DNA of 64,000 nucleotides from Halichondria panicea (Eukaryota > Porifera > Demospongiae > Suberitida > Halichondriidae). Below, piece after piece: positions 21,035-39,048 of this stretch (position 1 is its first letter; every line of letters starts with the position of its first letter). The notes beneath the pieces were generated by a model, which saw nothing but the letters and a program-made list of their open reading frames with translations, was not told the DNA's origin and made no database searches. The position numbers and the translations under genes were made by a program. The stretch covers positions 6,578,066 to 6,642,065 of the forward strand of contig NC_087386.1 of NCBI RefSeq assembly GCF_963675165.1, given 5' to 3'.

Positions 21035-23460
21035 GTGTGTTGTTAGGTGCCCTCCATGATCTTTAGCAGTATTTGAATGGAACCAAACCATACCAAGTTT
21101 GTACCCTATTCCTAGAGTCTTACTATTCACTGTGTGTGTATAAACCCTAGCTTTCTACTTTAGTGACTATTGTTCCTTGTAGGGGATCACTTTGATCAGC
21201 TTATTATCGCATTACATCTTGTTACTATATAAGGAGAATGCGCAGGAGTAGCTGGTCAGAAGAGAAAATTGTCAGCTGGGGAGACATCCAGTGCAAAACG
21301 CACACAGTCAATATCTTCTCAAGGTGTGTTGTTCAGTGTTCTGATTATTGACAAACCTTACCTGGCGTTTACTATTCACTGTGTATGTGTCTAACCCCTA
21401 GTTTTCTAGTGACCCTTTTCTATTGTTCTTGGTAGGGGATCACTTAGATCAGCTTATTATCGCATTACATCTTCATTAGTGAGTGGCTCATTGCTATAGG
21501 AGAATGCTCAGGAGTAGCTGGTCAGAAGAGAATGCTACCAGTGCAAACTACACAGGGTCCCAAGGTGGTGTTGTTTGGTGTCCTAATCATTATAATTATA
21601 TATAACTATAGCTGGAAATGTTCGTAAGTGAAAAGTTTCGCTATTTGGCCTCAGAAGAATTGTAATATAGGTAATAAGGAAACCACACCCACCAATAGCT
21701 TTGCATGTGAAATACCAGTGCGTGGGAGTTTCTCCCAGTTTGCGTTAAAGTAAATTTTTATTAGCGTTCTCTAATGTTGGGATATGATCATGCAAGTAAT
21801 AGACTTAGTTGTGACACCGCCACGAGTGCCATGCACATGAGATATATTGGCTCAGTGTATAGTGACGTAGCCGCGGCACTCAGCACCATTCACTGTCCAA
21901 TATGGTATATATATTGGCACACCGGATCTTTGAGGTCAACCTGCAACAAGAGTGTGTTATTGCACCTCTCATTATGCCTCGAGGCGTAGCCGCACAAGGG
22001 ATACGGTAAAGCTGACTGTGTGTGTGTCTGTCTGTGTGTGTGTCTGTTCCAGCTGTAAATGCTCAACGGTTGCAATGAGACGAAAACTAACAGCTTCTAT
22101 AGGCTTCTAGCCACCTTCTCTTGGATTTTGATTCGTGGATTAGCAAACTATAAAGCTTCTTTCTCGAGTTATGGCTAGTTTGACTCACATTGAAGGCTGT
22201 TGCAGTCTCTTCAGAATCTTTCATAGCATCATCTGTCCGCACAAACTTTCTATTCAACATATGAGTTAGCCTTGCACTAAAGCGCTAGCTTTTTGTTAGC
22301 TACAAGACTCAGAAAATACCTGTTAAAACAGCTAGCTAGCAGTAGCCATTTGTGAAATTGATCTCTTTGGACACACCCTTTAATTATTCCTGTGGATGTA
22401 ATGCGCATGCGCCCATGTGATATCCAAGATCCAGATCCAGATCCTCCTGGCAGAATCATATTTTTCTTGAGGGCCTGGTAAGTCACAAAACACTACTATA
22501 TAACAATATAGATAACAATATGCATGTACAGAAGTCTTTTCTTCTTAGATTAAGTCTTTTCTTCTCACTCAGTGACTTTATATAGATAAGCTAACTTTAT
22601 GAAATAATTAGTAAAATTATGCACTTCCGCTTATAATTAATTGAAAACAAAATCTTCTTCTTTGTTGCTTCCTAGATCCTTGAGGTCCTGGTATAAGCAG
22701 CCACAAAACACAACAATGATACCATAATTATACAATTGAATAGGTGCAAGTCAGTTTTAGACAAATTATTTTATACACTTTTTCCTCTTCTATACTTCCT
22801 CTTCTATACTTTTGAGCGAAAGTAAATCATGGCGAGAGGCATTAGCACAGCGCCAGCTTGAACACTAGTTGTATACTGTACGTTGCTCAACAAGTCGAAT
22901 CTCAGGAAATCCTATAAAAACACTTATCCTGTTTTGACAATGTATATCAGGGTAGGTGCGATGGAATTAACCTATGCATGGCGAGCAAATTATGATATCT
23001 GGTTGCCTCCTAGCTATGATTAAGTATTTGAAAATCTGAAGCTCTCACCAGCAACACTCAAGCAGGGCCCTTCAGGTTCTAGATATGTTAGTAGCTAGCT
23101 AGAACTAAAGAAAGAGAATTGCTGACCAAGTTTGAGTACTTACATATGAAAGGTGAGTATTTGTTTGCACATGTACATTTGAATAATACCAAACCTTACC
23201 TTATTGAGTTAGAAAGCCATGCACTGAAAATCATTTTTGCTACGATTGACAATCTTTGCCCACCCCTACACCTTATTTTGTTATAATTATATATACCCTT
23301 CAATCAAACACATGCACACAGACGGAGCTACAGACAGCTGCCATGGTGCTAAATCCGCTGCCTGCATGCATGGAAGGGAAAGCTTGGGCAAAGCTGCCTC
23401 TAGAAATCAAGCAATAATTATGATCTAATTCTGGATTATTTGACAATGTGGAGCCCTAAT
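21035..23460 (+). pseudogene. Relics of further Death/ROCO gene copies
   Basis: Contains extra copies of the small exon (21225-21325, about 21480-21566), a truncated TATAGCG-family element (21600-21755) and sequence matching 12920-13110 (21755-21900). Pieces of the ROCO-gene intron with the alternative-exon region lie at about 22130-22420 and 22800-22860. At 23320-23460 is the start of a Death-domain exon related to 16458-16590 (GACGGAGCTACA, GGATTATTTGACAA.GTGGAGCC), cut off before the core. No open product. It appears to be the shrunken remains of at least one more tandem unit. Confidence 0.55.
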
Positions 23461-23583
23461 TTCTTCTGTCAGTTAGATATTGAATGTACATGCCAGTTTT
23501 GTTGTTTGGAAATTACCCTTGTATCTTTAATCAAGAGTTCATTATAGTATATCAGTAATATGTCTCTGTACAATGCATTGTGG

Positions 23584-23760
23584 GATGGGGGTGGAAGTGG
23601 GCATGTATAGGGGTTTTTCCCTGCTGAGCTCAGCTTGTTGAAAGCCACAGGCAAGAACCAATGCAAGAATCTTCAATATAATTAGCTTTGTGTGTTAGCT
23701 AAGGTGTGTTGAAGTGCACAGAGTCAGCATTACACATTTCAATATCCCCCCTCACAGCAG
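23584..23760 (+). promoter_or_regulatory. Shared 5' region, copy 4
   Basis: GGGCATGTATA, then GGGGTTTTTCCC (23610-23621, kB-like half sites with spacing lengthened by two), GCTGAGCTCAGC, AGCCACAGGCAAGAACC, then CAGCATTACACATTTCAATA, a C run and CTCACAGCAG before the ATG. Confidence 0.5.
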
Positions 23761-24598
23761 ATGACTACTGGTACCCCTGAATACAAAGCCATCTGTAGCT
23801 GCAGAGTGGTGCTGACAGATAAGCTCTCTGCATGCATCCAAGATGTAGCTAAACACTTACGTCAGAGTGGAGCACTGACTGACAGACAATGCCAGACAAT
23901 CATCCATCATGAAGACGGTGCTGAGAAGCTCATGGATATGATCATTGTCGACGTCAAAGAGCCAGACACCACATTGGATGCTTTTTCCGACTTAGTGACA
24001 GCAATAAAAAACAGTGGGAACAAACACTTCCTTACATTTGTCAAGGATGTGATTGAAGAGAAACGAAAAGAGTTCTATAGAGAATTGCTCACAGTTCCAC
24101 CAAGTATGTGATATAAATAGTTATTAATGGTGATCATTGAATTTTCCCATGTTCACAGGTTTCGTGGCATCTCAGGAATATGACGTCTTCATCAGCTACA
24201 GCCGTGAGGTTGGAACTATGCGCACAGTAGACACTCTTTTGCGTCCTCCACTGGAACAAGAAGGCCTCACCGTGTTTGTAGACAGAGATAGAGTTCGTCC
24301 TGGGGACAGATGGCGATCTGAGATTGCCTCCGCTATCAAAACTTGCAAAGCCTTTATCTGTGTGCTCACTAAACGCTACATGAGGTCTGTCTACTGCAAT
24401 GGAGAGTTGTACGAAGCAGAAGCTCTTCGCAAGCGTATGTTTCCAGTGGTGTGTGAGGATGGTTGGAGAGATGTGCCTGGAGGTGCTCCTGTGATGGAGG
24501 TGGTACAAGAGGTTCAGTATGTCTCTCTAGTGGCAGAAGACAGCGAGACACAACTGAAAAAACTGGTGCAAAGTATCAAAACGTCAGTCAGTGCGTAG
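23761..24598 (+). CDS. CARD-like plus TIR domain protein (second intact copy)
   Basis: Exons 23761-24103 and 24159-24598, phase 1 junction, about 260 residues. It has the same architecture as the gene at 13742: a CARD-like N-terminus (SGALTDRQCQTIIHHEDGAE, LVTAIKNSGN) and a TIR with EYDVFISYS, VFVDRDRVRPGDRW and YCNGELYEAEAL, keeping the catalytic-type Glu. It ends with SIKTSVSA and TAG like its paralogue. Its intron is only 55 bases and lacks the MITE. The two proteins differ mainly in the CARD (TIIHHEDGAEKLMDMI against EIIESGPPKACARRLI), suggesting faster change in the partner-binding half. Cytosolic location and death-fold adaptor or NADase function are inferred from family. Confidence 0.88.
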
Positions 24599-24870
24599 TA
24601 CCTGAACTAACTGCACCGTTACACTCTTTATAGGTATAGATCTATTGTTTTGTTTAATACCAAACTGCTGTATTATTTATACATTTTGTATACATTTTGT
24701 ACATTTCCTATTTTTTGTATCTTACCCTTATCAGGAGTGCATCATCTCCTGCCCCTATCTATATAATTATGTGTTTAGGCAATTGCAACATGTCAAGTTA
24801 AGTGTATACTCTTGGTACAGTGCCCTGGTGCATGCTGCATGGTGTCATCAATATATGGGGGTGGTGGAAA
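24599..24870. other. Intergenic stretch, duplicate of 14793-15037
   Basis: Shares TGCACCGTTACA, CATTTTGTACATTTCCTA and ATCAGGAGTGCAT with the earlier copy. No gene seen. Confidence 0.5.
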
Positions 24871-25114
24871 TACAGGGGTGGGGCATGTAGGTCTAGATCT
24901 AGGGGTTTTCCCAGCTGAGCTCAACAAACTTCATTTGCCGAGTTCAAGTACGAGTACGTATATTGTGTGCTGCTCTGGCTCCTGCTATACCGAGGCCAAG
25001 GCGCTTTATTGTGCGTGGTATCAATAGGTTATAAGGTACGTTGAAAACATGCTGTATTATTATAGTCAGCATTACACATTTTAATATCCCCCCCTTAACT
25101 TGGCTCACTTGTAG
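24871..25114 (+). promoter_or_regulatory. Shared 5' region, copy 5, with kB-like site
   Basis: GGGGTGGGGCATGTAG, GGGGTTTTCCC (24902-24912, containing GGGGTTTTCC, which fits GGGRNNYYCC), AGCTGAGCTCAAC, CTTTATTGTGCGTGGTATCA and ATTACACATTTTAATATCC with a C run before the start codon. Confidence 0.55.
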
Positions 25115-27483
25115 ATGACTACCTATACTGCCTATACTGCTGAATACAAAGCCATCTGTAGCTGCAGAGTGGATCTAACCAAGAAGCTCTCTACGTGCGT
25201 CAATGAGGTAGCTAAACACTTACGTCAGAGTGGAGCACTGACTGACGAACAATGCCAGGCAATCATCAGTGCTGAAGACGGTGCTGAGAAGCTCATGAAG
25301 ACTATTATGGTGATGATCATTATGAGTTTAATTTTCCTAGATTTCCTGGCATCAAAATACCACGTTTTCATCAGCCACAGCCACAGCCGTGAGGCTGACA
25401 CCATGCACACAGTGGACATTCTTATGTTGCGACTGAAACAAGAAGGCCTCAGCGTGTTTGTGGACCAACATAGCATTCGGCCTGGGGACAAATGGCCAAT
25501 TGAGATTGCCTCCGCCATCAAAACCTGCAAAGCCTTTGTTGTTGTGCTCAGTAAACGCTACGTGAGGTCCGTGTACTGCAATGGAGAGCTGTTCGAAGCA
25601 AAAGCTCTTGGCAAGTGTATATTCCCAGTGGTGTGTGAGGATAGTTGGAGAGATGTGCCTGGAGGTGCTCCTGTGATGGAGGTGGTGAGAGACGTTCAGG
25701 ATGTCTCTCTAGTGGCAGGAAACACAGAGAATCAACTAACAAGACTGGTCCAAGGTATCAAAGGTCAGTCAGTAACAAATAGTGTTACCCCCAGTCCGAC
25801 AAATAGTGTTACCCCCAGTCCTACAATTACAGTTTCCATTCACAGGAGCTGTGGGACTTTTATCACCCGTTGCCGTAGATCCAGACTCACCCACCAACCA
25901 GGCTGGTAAGACGTGAAAGAAGTAACTATGCAACCTCCTGGACCACTGCAGTGCATGTGTTAGCAAATTTTGTATCTTTTGTATTTATTTTCATTGCATT
26001 TCCTTTATTTCATAGATATCTAGGTCTATATACCGTATAGCAGGTAATTTTCGTTGATGCAAATTTTCGTACGAACCACAAGTTTAATATTTCGTATTCT
26101 AATTACATATACACTCGTATAGCTCAGAATGGTGGACGTAGAAAACCAGGAGTAAAAGAGAAGGTAGAACCTTTTTCGTACAATAATTTTTTGTGTTACG
26201 AAAAATACGAAATTTGGACCATATGAAAAATAACCTGCTATACGGTAGTTTGTCCACTTGATGGGAATTCCCCCTGTAGTTTTGATAATGTATTATGATG
26301 TCATGTGGTAGGTTGACTGACATAATTTGCTACAGGGATTGAAGAGGCTGAGATGAGTTCTTTACAAGCAGCTGACACCTCCACAGATGAGGACAGCTCT
26401 GATGAGGCTGGACCAGACTCTCTCCTACAGAAACATAAATATCTCATAGATAAATGTCGTGAGGTTCTCTGCGGATTATTGGACCCTTCTCAAGTGATCC
26501 TACAGCTCAGAAAACAAGGCGTATTCACTCAACTAGACCAGCAGACCATCCTCGCCAGGCCTACAGATTTAGAACAAACTGGACATATTCTGGATCAGCT
26601 GTTCAGACGAGGACCCCATGCACTGCACGAGTTTGTCCGATGTCTCAAATCCTTCGAGGACAAGTACTCCTCCATTGCCTACACCCTCCAGCCAGTCAAC
26701 CATCGCATTCTCTGGTTTGCCTCAAGCCCCACACTGGCAGCAGCTGTTGTACACACGTTGGAGGAATACAATGCAGCCAAATTTCCAGAATTCCCCGGGA
26801 AAATGGGACCAAAAAGCAAGTACATTGTGAGGAGAGCGTCTGTTTTCGTGAAATGGATTCCAGTTGAAGATTCTGATTTGGACGATAGTTTGGACATTTT
26901 TGATTGTGTTGACGATATTGAAGTGTGCCTAGTGTTCCCCACGGCCGAGAGAAGTGGTCATGTGACTGAGGCCATGACGGCTGCATTTCAGGAGTGCCCC
27001 CGTCCGTCTATCGCTGTGATGAGTGGAATGTGTGAGGGTGTGGATGTGAGGGCGTTAGACGGTGGCAGTGATGTCATTATTGTTAACGGCGTTCGTACAC
27101 AGTTCCCTCAAATTGACCTCGATCCCCCCACCACAGAAATAGCCAAGAAAACCATACAAACTAAATTCACACGATCTACAGAATGGAGCAAACGCTTCAC
27201 CAGAAGACACAGCGTTCGCCCCAAAGAGCCGCTAATGAACTGCATTGACACGAACCCTCCTCAACCATTGGACACCAGTCTGCACACCACCTATGTGAGT
27301 GACGATGGACACACCCACCAGTTCTATGAGCTATGTCGGAGCAAGCTTCCTGGGGAAACCCCATTCCTGGCCACTGTGGGCGTGGTCAACAAGGAGTGCC
27401 CGGAGGAGACGAGATCCTCTTACACTGTGCTGAGCAGTAGAGTTACCATGGAGATATGCAGAACTTTCATGGAGAAACATTGA
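25115..27483 (+). CDS. TIR-CARD-nucleoside phosphorylase-like fusion protein
   Basis: Exons 25115-25763, 25846-25905 and 26336-27483; phases agree and the total is 618 residues. Residues 1-64 are the first half of the family CARD. Residues 65-76 are a former intron end now read as protein. A full TIR follows (78-215; VFISHSHS, VFVDQHSIRPGDKW, YCNGELFEAKAL), then a Pro-rich linker (217-236), an acidic stretch and a classic CARD (about 267-347; CREVLCGLLDPSQVI, FRRGPHALHEFVRCL). Residues 352-618 resemble the PNP/UDP-phosphorylase/MTA-SAH nucleosidase superfamily (GHVTEAMTAAF, PSIAVMSGMCEGV, GGSDVIIVNGV, a late FLATVGVVN). That family cleaves nucleosides. The match is visual and catalytic residues are not assigned. 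A TIR that may consume NAD joined to a nucleosidase-like domain suggests a nucleotide-signalling or effector protein. No membrane anchor is evident beyond the short hydrophobic run 65-79. Confidence 0.75.
26031..26247. mobile_element. TATAGCG-family element, complete
   Basis: TACCGTATAGCAGGTAATTT at the left and its complement AATAACCTGCTATACGGTA at the right, with interior ACGAAAAATACGAAATTTGG. It lies in the last intron of the TIR-CARD-PNP-like gene. Confidence 0.75.
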
Positions 27484-27761
27484 ACAAACTAACCATTAAA
27501 ATAATTGTCAATGAATATTTTCGTCGTGTATAAATAATGTACGTACTTTCAGTTGTCAATATTGTAATGAGCAATTGTCAATAATAACATTAATAATTAA
27601 TAATTATTATTATAACATTTATTGTGCAATAAAAAATAATTGGCTGAACTATAAATAGCATTTGCTACAAACGTTGGGTATAAAAATACACAGAAAATAG
27701 AGTATATATAATGATGAGTTCAAGGTTTAGTTTAATTATGAGCTTAATCAGGGGGTTTCCC
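27484..27761. terminator. 3' region between convergent genes, with polyadenylation signal
   Basis: AT-rich 3' sequence. AATAAA at 27628-27633 lies about 145 bases after the stop of the TIR-CARD-PNP-like gene. The stop of the phosphatase gene on the other strand is at 27762, so the two genes converge here. Confidence 0.6.
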
Positions 27762-35579
<7,818 letters not shown>

Positions 35580-35807
35580 TATCCAGTCACTCAAGGGTTA
35601 AACTGTATACACATGCATGCGTGTATAATTATATAACAGGATATTATCATGGCATATTATTAAAACAACAATATACATAGTTGCGATATGGTAGGATACA
35701 CGAACATGCACACACTGAGATGGTTGAAATACCAACAAAATATGTTTTTATGTAATATAGTACTATGCAACGTACACTCCCACCAGTATAGTATAATAGC
35801 GTGTGTG

Positions 35808-35879
<72 letters not shown>

Positions 35880-35950
35880 TGTGTGTGTGTGTGTGTGTGT
35901 GCGTGTGTGTGTGCGTGCGTGTGTGTGCGTGTGGGTGTGGGTGTGTGGAG
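35808..35950. repeat. (TG)n microsatellite with GC interruptions
   Basis: TG units with occasional TGCGTG. Located upstream of the phosphatase start. Confidence 0.95.
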
Positions 35951-37178
35951 TGAAGCCTTATCACCACCATAATTATGAGCATTGGATGGCTTCCATCGCT
36001 AACTAGGGCTTGTGTTAGTGAGAATGCTATGTGTGTAGATTGATGCTATGCAGTCAATTTAGCAGAGCTAGGTCAAGTTTCCCCCGAGTGTGTGTATGAG
36101 ACCCACCACCACCTGGTGACATCCCTACAGTAAACAGTGTGTGTGTGTGTTTCCAATCAGTGCGTGTGTAATCTAGCTATAGCAACACGTAACCAACACA
36201 GGCTCATAAGATCAGAGTAGACTAAAATCACAATACTATAAATATAGAGAGTACAGAATATTCCCCCAAGCTCGGTATACCGTATAGCGCGAAATTTTCG
36301 AGGCACTTATATTTCGTGGATTAGCCTCTAAAAGCTATTTCGTTGCACAATGTTCGCGGAATGACTGCTTACCGGAAGCCACGCCTTTAAATCTATGCAT
36401 GCTATAGCAGGTAATTCAATTTTCGTGGACTTAATTTTCGTGTAGGATTCTAACCCACGAAATCCGCGAAAATTAAGCCCCTCGAAAATTTCGCGCTATA
36501 CGGTAATTAACAAGGGCAAATGTTAGCACGCCTTTAATGGCTTCATGCAGACACTACAAAGCCCCGACACTGCTCACTGCCAGGTAGCTACGGCAGCACA
36601 CACACACAGAGGGGTACAACACACAAGGTCTCTATCTATTAACGCAGCTAGCTAGTACAGTTACTAAAGTCTCAGTTACTCACAATACTGGCCGGCCATA
36701 ACCTGGGGCCTGGGAAACTAGAGGGGTCTTTACTAAAAATTAACTAGCACATTCCACGACGATTATGCCTCAGGTCTAGCAGCATGGATAGTATGTGTTT
36801 GCTAGTATAACTCACCTCAGTATTAGAGACTGGGTACACAGACAGCAGAGACAGGTGGACGTACAGTAACAACAGAGAGAACAGCTCTTTGCTGGGCTAG
36901 CTAGCTATGCTGATCTAGCACTCCAGCCGCCACGCCCCTCACCTACACCCACGCAAATAGCTATTGCTACGGTACAACAGTGCAACAGTGTATGTAGTGA
37001 TGTAATTATTCATTGCTATAAATGTATAAATGTAGATATCAAGTACCTCGACGTTCACAGTAAAGTAAGTACGTACTTGTATTGTACATGGTTCATTTAA
37101 CATCATTGTGCTTCCTCTCTCCTGTAGCCAATGCTCTCCCCACAAACTGACAGACTGTATTAATCGATAGCTACGACA
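35951..37178. other. Intergenic region between divergent phosphatase and GT92 genes
   Basis: No gene recognised. It contains the mobile element 36278-36505. A CTCACCTCAG motif near 36814, read on the minus strand as CTGAG/GTGAG, could be a 5'-UTR splice donor of the phosphatase gene. Both promoters must lie here. Confidence 0.4.
36278..36505. mobile_element. TATAGCG-family element, complete
   Basis: TACCGTATAGCGCGAAATTT at 36278 pairs with AAATTTCGCGCTATACGGTA ending at 36505. Interior includes CGTGGATTAGCC and AAATCCGCGAAAATTAAG. It is the best preserved copy for defining the family termini. Confidence 0.8.
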
Positions 37179-38546
37179 ATGAAGAAGGCTCGTATAGTCT
37201 GTAGTCTCGTTGGTGCCGGGGCAATTGTAGTACTCAGCCTGTACCTCCTCCTCAACAGTCACAGTAACGGAACTATAAATACAACAAAACAATTGATTAA
37301 ATTATCTCTTCTGAGGATAATAGACCTACCAGTGAATCCACACGACGCTTACCCAAGCATTCCTGCACTGGATAGCAATGAGAGTGCACTTGTTCAGCTC
37401 CACTGGACCATACTAGGAGGAACTAATGAGGACAATTCCTATCATTTCTTCTCAGCCTATTACGACGGACGGACATCCAAAAATCTGCAAAGGCCTGCTG
37501 TCATTGTAATGGGTTATGTCAATAGAAAAGTTCCATCCATCAAATTCTACTGTTTGTTTCGTTACAACAATCGTAGCACTTGCAAAGAGAAACCTGCAAA
37601 TGAGAGACACGTGTCCCCTTGTTTTCCACCCAATCTGTCTTCTAGGCCATACCACTATGTGTGTGAGGTGTTGGTTGGTGAAGAGGTGCCTCTAGCTGTA
37701 CACTTAAGCATGTCAGAAGATTGCAAGCCCGATTCCATCTCAGCTCCCATTCCGGTACAGAACAGAGACGCTAAAATTGAGGAGAAACCGGCTAAAAAAT
37801 TTGGAGTGTGTTTGGGAGGACCTTTAGTGCAGGAGAATGCTAACTTCTTGAGAGATGTGGTGGAGTACGTTGAGATGAGCATAGCCGTGGGTGTACAGCA
37901 AATAGTGTTCTATGTCAATGAAAAGCAAGTGGATAAGAGTTTGTTGGAATATTTATGGAAGCATTATCCTGATGTGGTGAAGACTATCGCTTGGAGGAAG
38001 TTTGACAAGTGGGTCCCCATGCATTACTATGGACAGTTGTTGATGATGAGCGACTGTTTCTACCGACACATGTATGAGGTTGAATACTTGGCCATGACTG
38101 ATTTGGATGAAATGATAACGCCAGTTGGAAAGCATACCTCATGGGGGGAGATGATCAAGGCTTTGAACAGCAACAGTGATGTGTCTTCATACACATTCCA
38201 GAATGCGTTTTTCACCTCGCCTGAAAATGAAGCTAAACAAGTGTTACCAAACTGTTCTAATGCACAAGTGCCCAAGTATTTCACACGAACTGTACGCCAT
38301 GACTGCTACCCTGGTTATGCGTACAGACCCAAGACTATGAGTCTAGCTCGATACATTTATGAGCCAAACATTCACTGGGTCTGTGCAAGAGTGGATGGAC
38401 ATCCTGGTAATACTAATGTTCCTACAGAGATTGGGATTCTAGCGCACTACAGACCGTCTGTACCAGATGACTGTGTGGGGAAACCAACATTTACTGACAA
38501 TGTAGCTAGAAAATTTAGGAACAAAGTTACAGATTCTATGTGCTGA
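37179..38546 (+). CDS. Glycosyltransferase family 92 protein (type II membrane)
   Basis: A single 455-residue exon. A short cytosolic N-terminus and one hydrophobic segment (about 6-27) form a signal anchor, as in Golgi glycosyltransferases. The C-terminal half is a GT92/DUF23 domain: GVCLGGPLVQENANFLRDVV, EYVEMSIAVGVQQIVFYVN, YYGQLLMMSDCFYR and EYLAMTDLDEMITP, whose DLDE (about residue 309) is the likely nucleotide-sugar/metal site. Late Cys residues and EIGILAHYRP match the family. GT92 enzymes of animals and plants transfer galactose; the acceptor here is unknown. Several N-X-S/T sites fit a lumenal domain. It lies 120 bases upstream of NDUFA9 in the same direction. Confidence 0.88.
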   Translation: MKKARIVCSLVGAGAIVVLSLYLLLNSHSNGTINTTKQLIKLSLLRIIDLPVNPHDAYPSIPALDSNESALVQLHWTILGGTNEDNSYHFFSAYYDGRTSKNLQRPAVIVMGYVNRKVPSIKFYCLFRYNNRSTCKEKPANERHVSPCFPPNLSSRPYHYVCEVLVGEEVPLAVHLSMSEDCKPDSISAPIPVQNRDAKIEEKPAKKFGVCLGGPLVQENANFLRDVVEYVEMSIAVGVQQIVFYVNEKQVDKSLLEYLWKHYPDVVKTIAWRKFDKWVPMHYYGQLLMMSDCFYRHMYEVEYLAMTDLDEMITPVGKHTSWGEMIKALNSNSDVSSYTFQNAFFTSPENEAKQVLPNCSNAQVPKYFTRTVRHDCYPGYAYRPKTMSLARYIYEPNIHWVCARVDGHPGNTNVPTEIGILAHYRPSVPDDCVGKPTFTDNVARKFRNKVTDSMC

Positions 38547-38665
38547 AATTGATAATTATGACTAATGCGGTAAAGATCGTCTAGTGAAGGTTATGTAAAG
38601 ATCGTTTGACAAAAATGTAATAATTATGTGATAGGTTAGGGTCAAAGGTCTTTTTGTTTATCAAA

Positions 38666-39014
38666 ATGGTGTCTACAAGACTGCTGCTCCAGCTAGCTCC
38701 AGTTCTACGCCTCCCTCAAGCTACTCGCTCCATCACCTCGCTAGCTAAAAGGGGCAAAGGTGGCCGCTCGTCCTTCAGCGGTGTAGTGGCTACTGTGTTT
38801 GGAGGGCCTGGTTTCTTGGGGAGATATGTGGTGAACCGGTTGGGTCGTGTGGGGTCTCAAGTGGTTGTACCTTATCGTGGAGATGAGCATGACTACAGAT
38901 ACTTGAAGCCGATGGGAGACCTCGGGCAAATAGTATTCGTGGTAAGTGTGTGAGCCATTGCACACACCACACACACGGTACACACATCGGTACACACCCA
39001 CGGCCACACACACT

Positions 39015-39048
<34 letters not shown>

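Noticed and set aside
35647-36006. Frames over the TG-rich tract upstream of the phosphatase
   Set aside because: Low-complexity repeat translation only.
36814-37292. 117-residue minus frame opposite the GT92 start
   Set aside because: No homology recognised; it overlaps the well-supported GT92 start in antisense.
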